From positions 1-64,000 of the forward strand of contig CAZMRF010000003.1 of NCBI GenBank assembly GCA_964568735.1: 64,000 bases of DNA, in the 5' to 3' direction. Under the pieces are notes generated by a model. It searched no databases, was not told the DNA's origin, and saw nothing but the letters and a program-made list of their open reading frames with translations. This document shows, piece after piece, positions 32,425 to 42,403 of the stretch; position 1 is the stretch's first letter; each line of letters begins with the position of its first letter. Made by a program: the position numbers and the translations under genes. The DNA is from CAZMRF01 sp964568735. Its GTDB lineage: Bacteria; Acidobacteriota; Polarisedimenticolia; JACPZX01.

Positions 32425-35338
32425 CAGCCCATCCCCTCCGGAGGTCCGTCCCGCCGTCGCCTTCCTCTACCTGCTCTTCTTCCTGTCGGGGTTCGCGGCG
32501 CTGATCTACCAGGTGGTCTGGGTCCGCTCCCTGAGCCTCGTCTTCGGGGGCTCCCACCTGGCGGTCACCACCGTCCTCTCCGTCTTCATGGGAGGGTTGG
32601 CGCTGGGAGGATCCCTCCTGGGGGCGCGCGCCGACCGCGCCCGCCGGCCGCTGCGCCTCTACGCCGCCCTCGAGATCGGCATCGCGTCGTCCGCCGCGGC
32701 CTTCTACCTCCTCCTCCAGGGATACCCGTCGATCTACGTGCCGCTGGCGCGCCTGGCGGAGGCGAGCCCGCTCGGACTCACCGTGATCCGCGTGGCGCTC
32801 GCATCGATCGGCATGCTCGTCCCGACGACGCTCATGGGCGGCACGCTGCCCGTCCTCTCTCGTTTCGTCGCGGGGCGTCCCGACGCGCTGCGCGGCCATC
32901 TCGCCTTCCTCTACGCTCTGAACACTCTGGGCGCCGTGGCCGGCACCCTCGCGGCGGGATTCCTGCTCCTGCCGCGATTCGGCGTTGCGCGGTCGGTCCT
33001 CACCGCCGTGGCGATCAACCTCCTGGTCGGCTCCGTCGCGTGGCTCCTGCCGGAGCGGGCCTTCGGGGTGGGTCCGCGGCGGGAGGCTCCCATGGCGGCG
33101 CCCCCCCCGGCGGGGGGCGGCCGGCCGATCCCCATCGCCCTCGTGCTCATCGGGATCGGCGTGAGCGGATTCTGCGCCCTCGGCTACGAGGTCCTGTGGA
33201 CGCGGGTCCTGACGCTCGTCGTGGGAACCTCCGCCTACAGCTTCACGATCCTGCTGGCGGCCTTCCTGGCCGGAATCGCGGCGGGAGGGCAGTGCGAATC
33301 GATCGTGGGGTGGATCGCCCGGCGCCGCGCCGCCGGCTGGCGGACCTGGGTGGCCGTCTTCGCGGCCGCGCAGATCCTGATCGGCCTCTCGGCCCTGGCG
33401 GTGACCTGGGCGCTGCGCGGCCTTCCCCTCCACGCCGTCCGGCTCCTGGACGTGTTCCCTCCGGGATCGCGCGCGTTCACCTCGCAGCAGATCGCGACCT
33501 TCGTCGTCGCGTTCGCCTTCGTGGCGGTGCCGGCCTTCTTCATGGGACTCGCCTTCCCGGTGGCCGGCAACGTCCATGCCGCCTGGCGCGGGCAGGTCGG
33601 CAGGGCCGTGGGCGAAGTGCTCACCGTCAACACCGCCGGGGCGATCCTCGGGGCGGCGGTTTCCGGCTTCGTCCTGATCTACCTCTTCGGATTCGAGAGA
33701 TCGCTGCACCTCCTGATCGTGGCGAACCTGGGGACGGGCTGCGCGGTCCTGGCGAGCCTGATCACGACGCGGGCGCGGACGGCGGCGGCGCTGGTCGCCG
33801 CCGCGGCTCTCTCGGCGGCTGCGGCGCTCGCGCTGTTTCCCGACTGGGGGCGGGCCTGGGACCGGAAGTTCTTCGCCGTCTTCCGGAACAACCAGTATAA
33901 GGCCTTCGACACGGAGGAGCGGATCCGGGACGCGCTCGCCAACACCGACGTGCTCTATTTCTTCGAGGGGGCGAACGAGACGATCAGCGTGATCCGCCCC
34001 CGGGGAGCCCAGCAGGCGTTCATCGTGAACGGCCGTGTGGAGGCCTCCACCACACGCCAGGACAGGCAGTGCCAGCTGACGCTCGGGCACCTGCCGATGC
34101 TCGCCCACCCGAACCCGAGAAAGATCTTCGTCCTTGGGACGGGGACGGGGATGACTCTCGGCGCCACGACGGTCCATCCCGAGGCCGAGGAGATCGTCCT
34201 GGCCGAGATCGAGCCGGGGGTCCTCCCGGCGGCCCGGACGTTCGCCGAGTGGAACCATCGGGCCCTCGACAGCCCCAAGGTGCGCGTCGTGTTCAACGAC
34301 GGCCGCAATTTCCTGCTGACGACGCGCGAGCGCTTCGACGTGATCACCGCCGACCCGCTACATCCCTGGTCGGGCGGGGCCGCCTACCTCTACACCGACG
34401 AGTACTTCCGGCTGGCGGCGGGGCGCCTGAGCCCGGGTGGCGTCATCTGCCAGTGGCTCCCGATCTACGAGATGGACGCCGACGATCTCCGCTCGGTCGT
34501 GAGGACGTTCGCGAACAACTTCCGTCACGTGAGGCTCTGGCTCACCCACTACGACGCCGAGCTGCTCGGGAGCAACGATCCGATCGTCCTCGATCCGGAG
34601 GCGATCGGCCGCCGCATCTCCCGATTGCCCGACCGGAAGGATCTGGAGGACGTCTTCATGGGCTCGTCCGGCGACCTGCTCTCCTACTTCGTGGCCGGCA
34701 CGGACGGGCTCAGGGAGTTCTCCCGTGACGGCGTCCTCAACACCGACGACAACCTCTGGCTGGAGTTCCACGCTCCGATGTCACGGATGATTGCCCGGCT
34801 CAATGGGGACAACGTCGCGGCGCTGACTCGGCACCGGGAGAGCCTGCAAGGGGAGGATCTCGAAGCGGCGCGGCTCTACGACAGGGTGCACGCGCTCTTC
34901 CTCTGGGGACGCGCGGAGAGCGCCGAGTTCGCCGAGGCCTTCGGTGCGCTCCGGGATCGCTTTCCAGATTACGCGCCCGGGAGGTTCCTCGCCCGGGAGG
35001 TCGAGGAACGGACAGCGCGCGAGCCCGTGCTGCGCGGGCAGACGCAGGTAGCGGAGCGCCGCGCCGCGGGAGCGCCTGCCGCCGTCGTCCTCTCCGTCGT
35101 CACGCTCGAGATTGGCCCCGAGCGCGGCGTGGTGATGGTCGTCGACAACGATGCGCGGCTGACCTACGGGGAGCTGTACGTCGACGCGCCCGTGGGGCGG
35201 CTCGAGGCGATCCTCGAGGCACGGGCACGAAGCATCCTCGCGGGGATCCGAGACGACGGCGTTCCGAGGAGCGCCGCCGAATGGCGGACGCGGATCGAGG
35301 TTCTGTTGCAGGCAGCCGGGGAAGGAGCCGCCCGGTAG
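32414..35338 (+). CDS. Fused MFS-type membrane protein / spermidine-synthase-like protein
   Basis: A 974-residue protein. The N-terminal half (about 1-480) has around 12-14 membrane segments. Then a Rossmann aminopropyltransferase-like domain (about 510-720) shows FVLGTGTGMTLG, VFNDGRNFLL and DVITADPLHPWSGGAAYLYTDEYF, the usual spermidine-synthase landmarks. A soluble helical tail follows. True polyamine synthesis is doubtful; fused forms have unknown substrates. TTG at 32414 overlaps the propeller gene and the start is uncertain. It ends the rightward cluster, converging on the chaperone gene. Confidence 0.8.
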   Translation: MTSSSPSPPEVRPAVAFLYLLFFLSGFAALIYQVVWVRSLSLVFGGSHLAVTTVLSVFMGGLALGGSLLGARADRARRPLRLYAALEIGIASSAAAFYLLLQGYPSIYVPLARLAEASPLGLTVIRVALASIGMLVPTTLMGGTLPVLSRFVAGRPDALRGHLAFLYALNTLGAVAGTLAAGFLLLPRFGVARSVLTAVAINLLVGSVAWLLPERAFGVGPRREAPMAAPPPAGGGRPIPIALVLIGIGVSGFCALGYEVLWTRVLTLVVGTSAYSFTILLAAFLAGIAAGGQCESIVGWIARRRAAGWRTWVAVFAAAQILIGLSALAVTWALRGLPLHAVRLLDVFPPGSRAFTSQQIATFVVAFAFVAVPAFFMGLAFPVAGNVHAAWRGQVGRAVGEVLTVNTAGAILGAAVSGFVLIYLFGFERSLHLLIVANLGTGCAVLASLITTRARTAAALVAAAALSAAAALALFPDWGRAWDRKFFAVFRNNQYKAFDTEERIRDALANTDVLYFFEGANETISVIRPRGAQQAFIVNGRVEASTTRQDRQCQLTLGHLPMLAHPNPRKIFVLGTGTGMTLGATTVHPEAEEIVLAEIEPGVLPAARTFAEWNHRALDSPKVRVVFNDGRNFLLTTRERFDVITADPLHPWSGGAAYLYTDEYFRLAAGRLSPGGVICQWLPIYEMDADDLRSVVRTFANNFRHVRLWLTHYDAELLGSNDPIVLDPEAIGRRISRLPDRKDLEDVFMGSSGDLLSYFVAGTDGLREFSRDGVLNTDDNLWLEFHAPMSRMIARLNGDNVAALTRHRESLQGEDLEAARLYDRVHALFLWGRAESAEFAEAFGALRDRFPDYAPGRFLAREVEERTAREPVLRGQTQVAERRAAGAPAAVVLSVVTLEIGPERGVVMVVDNDARLTYGELYVDAPVGRLEAILEARARSILAGIRDDGVPRSAAEWRTRIEVLLQAAGEGAAR

Positions 35339-35372
35339 CGAGCTCCCGGCCTCGCATCGGGCCCGGCCCCGC

Positions 35373-37037
35373 TCAGGAAGCGGACGGGGATGCGACGAGC
35401 TTCTCGAGCTGCTCGGGAGTGACGAGGATCTCGACCTCCGACGCCTTGCGCAGCGTCGCGACGTAGTCGTCGAAGGCCTTCTGCCTCTTCTCTCCGCTCA
35501 GTTTCGCGCGGATTCGCCCCCTGGCGTCCTCCAGCGGCATCGTCTGTCCGGGCAGGAGATCGCGCACCAGGATCACGTAGGTGGCGCCGCCCGTGGCGCT
35601 GTAGAGGCGGTACTCCCCGGTCCCAGCCCTGGCCAGAGCCTGGCGGAGATCGGTGGGCAGGTCTTCCAGGATCACGGGAACGGCCGGAAAGGAGAGGAGG
35701 TCCGGGTTCGCCTGCGGGTCGAGCCGGCCGGGAGCGTTGGTGCGCATCCAGGGCAGATCCGCGCCGGAGCGAAGCTTCGCCAGGGCCGCCTCGGCGTCCC
35801 TGCGGGAGCCGAAGGCGATCGACTCGAGGCGGGTCATGTCGGCTCCGGTCAGATCCTTCCGGTGAGCCTCGTAGTACTCCTTGACCTCGGCGTCGGTGAC
35901 CTTCACCTCGGGCTCGATCACCTTGGCCACGAAGGCTCCGAAGACCATTTCCCGCTCCGTCTCGCCGCGCAGCGCGAGGTACTCCGGCTTCCTGTCCAGC
36001 CCCTGCACCAGGGCCTCCCGCATCACGACCCGCTTCACGATCAGGTCGTCGAGGACCTCGTCCTTCTTCCGGTTGAGGCGGTTCCTCTCGGCTGCCCGGT
36101 CGGCGCCGTGGAAGAGGCGCTTGCGAACGGCGTCGGCGAGATCCCCTACCGTGATCGGCTCGGCCCCGGAGATCGTCACGAGCGCGCGGGAATCATGGAG
36201 ATAAGATTCGAATCCGGGCTCCTTGCCCTGAAAGTCGAGCGACGCATCGAGCGGCTCGTCGACCCTTGCGTACTTCTTCTTCAGCTCCTCCGCGTACTTC
36301 GCGATGGCCTCGCCCTGCAATCGACGCAGCAGCTCCTCCTCGGCCTTGGCCCGCGCGTCGGGATCGGGAGCCGTGCGCCGCTCGATGAGGCGGCTCACCG
36401 CGAACCGATCACCGATCTGGTAGACGGCGGAAACGCTGCCGGGAGCCAGGGAACCGATGGCCGCCTGAACCGCGGGGAGGAGGGACGACATGCGGATGAA
36501 CCCCTCACCGGGATCCACGCTCCCCGCGCCGCTTGCGGCAAGCTCCGTGGCGGCGGTGTCGAAGTCGTCGCCCCGCGCCGCCCGGGCTGCGAGCTGGTCG
36601 GCGCCGGCCCTGGTGGCGAAGGCCGCCGTGCGGATGCTGACCTCGACGGTCATGGCGTTCGCCATCGCCTCGACTTGTTTCGGATCGGGTTTCACCCCTC
36701 CGACCCGGCTTGCGAACAGGCCGTCCCGGAGGGTATCGCGCTCGAAGACGCCCATTCGATCGCGCACCTCGAGGGTCTTCTCGAGGCCCATCCGGTACCC
36801 TTCCTGGATGGCGAGCTCGACGCCGATCATCCGCTCGAGCGCCTTGCCCGCTCCGTCCGTGGGGGGCGCGGCTCCGCTCCCTCCGCGGACCTTGCTCAGC
36901 GGGACAGGCTCGCCGTTGACGGTGGCGAGGACGGGGTCGGAGGAACGGGCTGGCGCGGCGGCAACCGCCGTGAGAATCGACGCGCAGACGACGAGCACCC
37001 GGGTCGCGAGGACCCGGACGGAGAGGGGACGTGTCAT
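35373..37037 (-). CDS. Periplasmic SurA/PpiC-type peptidyl-prolyl isomerase
   Basis: A 554-residue exported protein: signal peptide about 1-30, SurA-like N-terminal domain beginning LATVNGEPVPLSKV, and two parvulin-like regions (about 105-200, and 385-500 with VKVTDAEVKEYYEAHRKD). This family folds outer-membrane barrels and exported cytochromes. Its ATG overlaps the stop of the upstream gene (ATGA). As the last gene of the OmcS-type cluster it is a likely dedicated chaperone for the barrel or for the filament subunit. Confidence 0.83.
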   Translation of the reverse strand: MTRPLSVRVLATRVLVVCASILTAVAAAPARSSDPVLATVNGEPVPLSKVRGGSGAAPPTDGAGKALERMIGVELAIQEGYRMGLEKTLEVRDRMGVFERDTLRDGLFASRVGGVKPDPKQVEAMANAMTVEVSIRTAAFATRAGADQLAARAARGDDFDTAATELAASGAGSVDPGEGFIRMSSLLPAVQAAIGSLAPGSVSAVYQIGDRFAVSRLIERRTAPDPDARAKAEEELLRRLQGEAIAKYAEELKKKYARVDEPLDASLDFQGKEPGFESYLHDSRALVTISGAEPITVGDLADAVRKRLFHGADRAAERNRLNRKKDEVLDDLIVKRVVMREALVQGLDRKPEYLALRGETEREMVFGAFVAKVIEPEVKVTDAEVKEYYEAHRKDLTGADMTRLESIAFGSRRDAEAALAKLRSGADLPWMRTNAPGRLDPQANPDLLSFPAVPVILEDLPTDLRQALARAGTGEYRLYSATGGATYVILVRDLLPGQTMPLEDARGRIRAKLSGEKRQKAFDDYVATLRKASEVEILVTPEQLEKLVASPSAS

Positions 37038-38209
37038 GGGTTGTTTCCCTTGTTGCCGGCGGCCTCTTGCGGGAGCCGGCGCGATCGGAGCTCTTGCTCG
37101 AGCTCCTCGACGGCACCCCGGACGAGCCCGGAGGTCAGCGTGACGGAGGAGCGGATGCGGGAGACCCCGAACACTCCGACCCGGTCGTCTCCGCGGCCGA
37201 AGCTGAACGATGTCCAGACGGCCTGGCGCGTACGGACGTCGATGGCGCGGGCCGAGAATCCCAGGAACGGCGTTCCGGGGGCGGATCCCATCGCCTCGTA
37301 GTCGGTCACACGGCCGGAGACGACCAGATCCAGGTCGAGAAGCGCGCCCAGGGCATCGACCTGCGGCAGCGACGGACCGCCTTCCTGGATCACCCGGGCA
37401 TCGAGAAGCGCCTCGCGGACCACTCCGGGCTCGAGCACCTCCATGTTGCCCGCGGCCATGAGCCATCTCACGAACTGGGATGTGACGTTCTCCCCAGCGT
37501 CTCGCCACGCCTCATCCGCGACGAAGGGCAGGACCGCCACGCGGGGGGTACGGAGGGAGGCTGCGGCCGCGGCCCAGCCCGGATCGACGACGAAGCTGCC
37601 GGGCCGGAATCTCCTCGGCACGCGTGCCCGATCCTCCGTCCCGGAGGCCCGGCCCAGGGCGGCGAGAGATTCGGCAATCTCCTCCGACGCGAGCTGGATC
37701 AGGACTTCGGCGGAGGTGACCACGCCCAGCCCGAACGCCCCCGGCCGCTCGTGACCGTGGTGGGCGCTCGAGTCCATCCAGGTCAGCGGTGCTTCGGGGA
37801 CGGCCGCGACCCAGCGGGCGGTGAGCGCGAACCGCGGCGGATCCACGGTCTCCCAGTCGTCCACCGAGCTCAGGAGGATTCCTTCGACGTTCGTCTCTGC
37901 GCCGATCGCGCCGGCCGTCTCGCCCGAGATCCCTCCCGTGTACCGGATCCGGTGCCTGCGGAAGAACTCCTCGAGCTCGGTCCGCGGAAGCAAGGCGAAG
38001 CCCTGGGCCGCCAGGGACTCCTCGAGGGCCGCCTGGACCTGCTCGACGGGGGCCGACCGCCCCGACCGGTCCACCGGGGGGAAGACCGCGACGCGTGAGC
38101 CGTCGGCGCCGAGGGCGGCAGGCGACGCCGCGCACAGCCACACTGTCGCGGCGAGCCCGAGCAGCACCCGTTCAGCCGAAAAGCGAGTCGAGAAGATCGC
38201 GAACGGCAT
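37034..38209 (-). CDS. Exported protein with two CsgG/TolB-N-like domains
   Basis: A 391-residue exported protein (hydrophobic segment about 13-34). Two alpha/beta domains each begin with a strand of the RVAVxPxVD type (RVAVFPPVDRSG and RVAVLPFVADEA), followed by LEESLAAQGFALLPRTELEEF or VEVLEPGVVREALLDARV-like helices and a GILLSSV / LVVSGRV strand. This is the CsgG/FlgO/GNA1162 fold. The start is uncertain: the ATG overlaps the preceding gene by 38 bp, and a GTG just after that gene's stop is possible. It may build or gate a secretion pore. Confidence 0.65.
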   Translation of the reverse strand: MPFAIFSTRFSAERVLLGLAATVWLCAASPAALGADGSRVAVFPPVDRSGRSAPVEQVQAALEESLAAQGFALLPRTELEEFFRRHRIRYTGGISGETAGAIGAETNVEGILLSSVDDWETVDPPRFALTARWVAAVPEAPLTWMDSSAHHGHERPGAFGLGVVTSAEVLIQLASEEIAESLAALGRASGTEDRARVPRRFRPGSFVVDPGWAAAAASLRTPRVAVLPFVADEAWRDAGENVTSQFVRWLMAAGNMEVLEPGVVREALLDARVIQEGGPSLPQVDALGALLDLDLVVSGRVTDYEAMGSAPGTPFLGFSARAIDVRTRQAVWTSFSFGRGDDRVGVFGVSRIRSSVTLTSGLVRGAVEELEQELRSRRLPQEAAGNKGNNP

Positions 38210-38753
38210 CGGCCGTCACCTGGTCCATGGGCTGGCCGCCTCCTCCGAAGAGGCGGTCGGCGGCGTCCACGCCGCCGCGGGTGGCGGAAGCGCTCCAGAC
38301 CACCTTGCCCGTCTGGGTCTCCATCATCTGGAGGCTCAGCGAGACCACTCCCGCGGAGCTGCTCCCTGAGCGCACCTCTCCGTACTCGCGGACCACCCCG
38401 GTGATCACCGCGTCCACGCCGACCACTTTCCCGAGGTTCACCACCTCCTCGGCGGTCGGCATGGTCGGGCTCGCCACGGAGGCGCGGTCGATGCCGCGGG
38501 CGACCTCTCCAGGCGGGATCACGTAGGACGACCCGGTCGCCTGCATCATCGTCGTGAAGACGTCCCGGACTCTCTCCGCGGCCGAGGTGGCGGTCGTCAA
38601 GTTCTCGAACGGCAACACGGCCACCTTCTGGACGAGGCTGAAGTCCATCCTGGGATCACGATAGGTCACCTCGGCGGACCTCTTTCCAGCGCACGCCGGC
38701 GTCAGGGCGACGAACGCGAGCATCGCGACGCCGACAGCCTCGAGAAGCTTCAT
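38172..38753 (-). CDS. GNA1162/CsgG-like outer-membrane lipoprotein
   Basis: A 193-residue lipoprotein (lipobox ending TPAC, Cys21). It has the CsgG-type core KVAVLPFENLTTATSAAERV, then VIPPGEVARG, GVDAVITGVVREYGEV and SLQMMETQTGKVVWSAS. AGGAGGT upstream fixes the ATG. It lies 12 bp after the barrel gene. Relatives anchor to the inner leaflet of the outer membrane and assist surface assembly. Pairing with the tandem CsgG-like protein suggests a secretion or assembly role for the cluster's barrel or filament. Confidence 0.75.
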   Translation of the reverse strand: MKLLEAVGVAMLAFVALTPACAGKRSAEVTYRDPRMDFSLVQKVAVLPFENLTTATSAAERVRDVFTTMMQATGSSYVIPPGEVARGIDRASVASPTMPTAEEVVNLGKVVGVDAVITGVVREYGEVRSGSSSAGVVSLSLQMMETQTGKVVWSASATRGGVDAADRLFGGGGQPMDQVTADAVRDLLDSLFG

Positions 38754-38765
38754 GTTTGGGACCTC

Positions 38766-40934
38766 CTAGAACCCGAGCCGGAGCGTCGATGTGACGATGT
38801 CGTCCTGCAGCCGGGAGATGTCCGTTTCGCGGGTCAGCGCCTGGTAGGCGATCTCGAAATAGGAGCGGGGGTTGATGTTCCACCTCACGAAGGGGACGAA
38901 CGACGTGTCGACCTCGTCCAGATCGGAGTACCTGGTCTCGTTGTAGGAAACGTTCACCTGGAGGGCTCCCCCTGGAAAGGGCGACCAGCTGCACGCGAAG
39001 GTGTCGACCGTGCGATCGGGCTCGCTCGTTCGCGCTTCAATGCGTCGGGAGCCGTACAAATATATTGCTGCGAGCGGACTGTAGGCAACGGCGGCCTCCG
39101 CGCTCCTGGTCCTGTCCTCGACGTTCGGGACGCCATCGGTGTAGATCGTCGCGTTCCGGTCGTCGTAGCGAAGGGTGACCGTCACGCTGCGGTAGGGAAT
39201 CAGGGTGGCACCGGCGCCGACCAGCAGGGCTTCGTTGGTGGAGCCGTCTTCGATCTCGCCGTACGATGTCCCCACGAGGAAGTTCAGATCCACGCCCTCG
39301 TAGACGAGGGCGGTCGTGTCGAAGTTCACCGCCCGGTTCTTCGTGGTGATCCCGTCGGTCTCGTTCGCGTAGCCGCTCAGGATCAGCGAGTGTCTCAAGG
39401 TCTCGAACGGGTTGGCCGTGACCGCCGCGGAGTAGACGTACGCCGTACGCTCGCGATCGCTGTCGAGCCCGTCCTCGCGGGCGACCCGGGCGCTCGCCCC
39501 CCAGACCCGGTCGAATTGGTGCCGGGCGGAGAGGCCGTTCGAGAGCGTCCAGCTCGTGGGGCTCTGCGTGGAGCTCACGAGCGAGTAGGTCGTCTCGTAA
39601 TAGAGCCCCGGGCGCTCCAGGATCCGGAACCGGGAGCTGGCGTTCGCCAGGTTCCGCGTGTCGGAGACCGTCTCCTCGAACGTGTTCGTCGCCTGTGCGA
39701 GCAACGGCTCGAGCTCGGTGACGAGGATGGTGGGAAACGAGCTCGCGTTGGGCACCGTCGGAGCCAGCGGGCTGACCACGACCTTCACGTATCGGGACAT
39801 GACAGTGGCGAACCGCACCTCGAAGTTGTTGTCGAAGGGACCGAACGGCGCGGTGGGGATCACGGACGTCCTGGTCCAGAACTGCGCGTCGCTGCTCGTC
39901 CAGATCTCCCAGGTGAAGGTGCGGGCTATGTCGAAAGGGAGATTCCGATCGATCCAGACGCGGAAGACGTTGACGTCGCGCATGACGCCCAGGTCGACGC
40001 CCATGTTCCGCGGGCGGTTGTCCCCGGCCGGGGGGATGAGACCCAGGTTGATCGAAGTCCCGACCAGCGTGTTGCCGTCCACGAGGAGAGGGGCCGGATT
40101 GAGGAGCCCCACGTCGGGCGTGTCGTCGAGCTCGAAGGAGCCGCCGACAGGGAAGACGGGAATGAGCAGCTCGCCGGTTCCCGACGACTCGATGTCGGTC
40201 TCCCGGTACGTGGTGTTCCAACTCCCCGAGATCTCCCAGCGGGAGTCGAAGTAGTTCTCTGAGAAGTACACCTGTCCGTTGTGAGTGGTCGTGTGGAACG
40301 TCGTTCCCTCGGCCTGATCCTCGATCCGTTCCAGTGATCCCCGGTAGTAGAGCCTCGTCGACTCGATGGGCCTGTACTCGGACGTGAGCCGCAGGGCGTC
40401 CTCGGTCCGATCCACGAGATCCTGGGAGCCGTCGCGATCGACGACATGGGAGGCCTCGAGGCGCATCGAGGGCAGCTCGACCGGATACCAGCCCAGGGTG
40501 CCGAGGAACGTGTCGCGAGTCAGGCGGAACTCGGCGAGGTCGTCGGTCTGCGAGGTCTCTTCGTTGCGATCCCAGCCGATGTCCCCGAGCACCAGGGGGG
40601 ACCGGAGCGTGAGCCGCAGGAACGGCCGGAACCGCGTGAACTCCGACTCCTGCTCGAACCCGAGCTGCTCGATCGTGTCGTCGAAATGCTCGTAGAACAT
40701 CCCCGCCTGGGCATGGAGGTAGGGGAAGAGCCGGCGGCTCCAGAGCAGATTCGCGCGGGGCCGCAGCGACGTCGTGTCCGTCTCGGTGTCCGGCAACCCG
40801 TCGATCTCGTTCCTGGAGGAGGAAGAGTTGCCCGACAGCTCCACGTAGCCGCTCAGGTCGTCTGCGAGGGCCTGGCTCGTCACGCCCGCCAGGATCGCTC
40901 CGGCGAGCGCGAGCCGGCCGGCGGAAGATCTCAA
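38766..40934 (-). CDS. Outer-membrane beta-barrel protein with discoidin-like insert
   Basis: A 722-residue exported protein (signal peptide 1-24). Alternating aromatic/polar strands run through the N-terminal and C-terminal parts, and the protein ends LRLGF with a terminal Phe, the outer-membrane barrel signature. Between about residues 270 and 420 sits a beta-sandwich stretch (GVDLGVMRDVNVFRVWID, TFTWEIWTSSDAQFW, SRYVKVVVSP) that looks like an F5/8 or discoidin domain. It would suit the porin part of a porin-cytochrome conduit or a filament-export barrel. The start is TTG, overlapping the propeller-lipoprotein stop (TTGA). Confidence 0.72.
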   Translation of the reverse strand: MRSSAGRLALAGAILAGVTSQALADDLSGYVELSGNSSSSRNEIDGLPDTETDTTSLRPRANLLWSRRLFPYLHAQAGMFYEHFDDTIEQLGFEQESEFTRFRPFLRLTLRSPLVLGDIGWDRNEETSQTDDLAEFRLTRDTFLGTLGWYPVELPSMRLEASHVVDRDGSQDLVDRTEDALRLTSEYRPIESTRLYYRGSLERIEDQAEGTTFHTTTHNGQVYFSENYFDSRWEISGSWNTTYRETDIESSGTGELLIPVFPVGGSFELDDTPDVGLLNPAPLLVDGNTLVGTSINLGLIPPAGDNRPRNMGVDLGVMRDVNVFRVWIDRNLPFDIARTFTWEIWTSSDAQFWTRTSVIPTAPFGPFDNNFEVRFATVMSRYVKVVVSPLAPTVPNASSFPTILVTELEPLLAQATNTFEETVSDTRNLANASSRFRILERPGLYYETTYSLVSSTQSPTSWTLSNGLSARHQFDRVWGASARVAREDGLDSDRERTAYVYSAAVTANPFETLRHSLILSGYANETDGITTKNRAVNFDTTALVYEGVDLNFLVGTSYGEIEDGSTNEALLVGAGATLIPYRSVTVTLRYDDRNATIYTDGVPNVEDRTRSAEAAVAYSPLAAIYLYGSRRIEARTSEPDRTVDTFACSWSPFPGGALQVNVSYNETRYSDLDEVDTSFVPFVRWNINPRSYFEIAYQALTRETDISRLQDDIVTSTLRLGF

Positions 40935-42358
40935 GGACCGCTGCCCTGCACGAACTGCAGCGCGGCGGGGTCGGCGCCCAGGGGTGTGCGCGTGACCGTG
41001 CCGCTCCCCACCAGGCCCACGATCCGGACTTCCGCAGGGTCGCGGAGGAGGATGCCGAGCCCGTTCCCCTCCGCTTCGATCGACAGCCAGGCGACCTCCC
41101 CGGGCACCGGGATCTCCTCGACCGGGAGGAAGGAGGAGGGATCGAAGATCTCGATCCGGCCCGCCCGGGCCCGGGCCAGGAAGATCCGGCCGCTCCTGGG
41201 ATCGACCTCGAGGGCCCGGGCGCCTGGACCGACGTAGACGCGCCGCTCCACGGCGAGGGTGCGGGAGTCCACCACGGTCAGATAGGGCGACTCCTCCTGC
41301 GCCACGAGAATCCGCTCGCCGTTCCTCCCCGAGAAGCGGGCCCGCAGCGCCCCGGCGTCTACGGTGACCGCGCCGACCGGGGTTCGCGAGGAGACCGAGA
41401 GGACCGTGATCGTGCTCGACCGCTCCGCCAGCACGAAGACGCGCCGGCCGTCGCGATCCATGAGGAGCGAGACAGGCCGCCCCGCCACCGGGACGCGCTC
41501 GAGCTCGGTCGCTGCGAGCGGATCCACGAAGCTCACGGTGTCGGAACCGGGGTTCGCGACGACGAGGGTCCGGCCGTCCGGAGTCAGCGTCACCTCCCGC
41601 GGCGAGTCCCCGGCGCGGAGGGAGATCTGCTCACGGACGCGTCCTTCGAGCAGGTCCAGCACCGCGACCGAGTCGTCCCCCGAGACCGCCACGTAGGCGC
41701 GGAGCCGCTCCGAGTCGAGCGCGAGACCGGCTGGATTCCGGCCGACCGGAAGGAGCATCGCGAGGGCTCCCGTCCGCTTGTCGAACAGCGCGACGGAGTC
41801 CCAGCCGCCGACCGATGCGAGGCCGATGAGCCCCGTCGTCGGGCGCGGCCGTGCACGCCCCTCGAACACGGGATCGAAACGATCCGGCGAATCCGGGCTC
41901 CAGGCGGAACGCAGGGTCAGGGCCAGGACCGTGCCGGAGCTGGGGCTCACGACGAAGGGCGAGTCCACCCGGGTCGGCACGGAGGGGACTTCGAGATTCG
42001 AGGCTCCCTCGGGGCCGGGCCGCGTGGCGGAGAGGAAGGAGAGCTCGATGCCGGTGTAGGTTCCCGGAGGAGGCTCCCCTTCGAGCCACAGGCTCTCGTC
42101 GGGCGTCTCGTTGCCCGGTCTGCGCGAGGCAACGAGCTTCAAATCCACCGTCACGCCGTCCTCGCGGCGCGCGACGGCCCGGGAGACCTGGAAGCGGACC
42201 CGCTGCGACGGCGCGGAGAGGTCCCGCAGGACCACGACGATCCCGGGGGGGCCTTGCGATGGCCGCGCGGCGAAAGCGCGCCCCCCTGCACCGGCGGCGG
42301 CGCAGCCGACGGTGACGGCGAGCGGGATAACGGCTGCCGCGAGCAGCGCCTGTCTCAT
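40931..42358 (-). CDS. YncE-type beta-propeller lipoprotein
   Basis: A 475-residue lipoprotein (lipobox ending TVGC, Cys19 from the ATG at 42358). After an N-terminal beta domain (about 40-150), a seven-bladed YVTN/YncE-like propeller follows (SVALFDKRTGALAMLLPVG, REVTLTPDGRTLVVANPGSDTVSFVD, SLLMDRDGRRVFVLAE). It lies just after the terminator behind omcS and is coupled to the barrel gene. Likely an outer-membrane partner of the barrel. A TTG 12 nt earlier is an alternative start. Confidence 0.78.
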   Translation of the reverse strand: MRQALLAAAVIPLAVTVGCAAAGAGGRAFAARPSQGPPGIVVVLRDLSAPSQRVRFQVSRAVARREDGVTVDLKLVASRRPGNETPDESLWLEGEPPPGTYTGIELSFLSATRPGPEGASNLEVPSVPTRVDSPFVVSPSSGTVLALTLRSAWSPDSPDRFDPVFEGRARPRPTTGLIGLASVGGWDSVALFDKRTGALAMLLPVGRNPAGLALDSERLRAYVAVSGDDSVAVLDLLEGRVREQISLRAGDSPREVTLTPDGRTLVVANPGSDTVSFVDPLAATELERVPVAGRPVSLLMDRDGRRVFVLAERSSTITVLSVSSRTPVGAVTVDAGALRARFSGRNGERILVAQEESPYLTVVDSRTLAVERRVYVGPGARALEVDPRSGRIFLARARAGRIEIFDPSSFLPVEEIPVPGEVAWLSIEAEGNGLGILLRDPAEVRIVGLVGSGTVTRTPLGADPAALQFVQGSGP

Positions 42359-42379
42359 CGTCCCGTCCAAGTCCGGCGG

Positions 42380-42385
42380 ATTATA
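42380..42385 (-). promoter_or_regulatory. Possible -10 box between omcS terminator and propeller gene
   Basis: TATAAT on the minus strand, 22 nt before the ATG at 42358; no clear -35. It would allow expression of the downstream genes apart from omcS. Confidence 0.3.
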
Positions 42386-42403
42386 CCGAGGCCGCTAAAG
42401 GAA

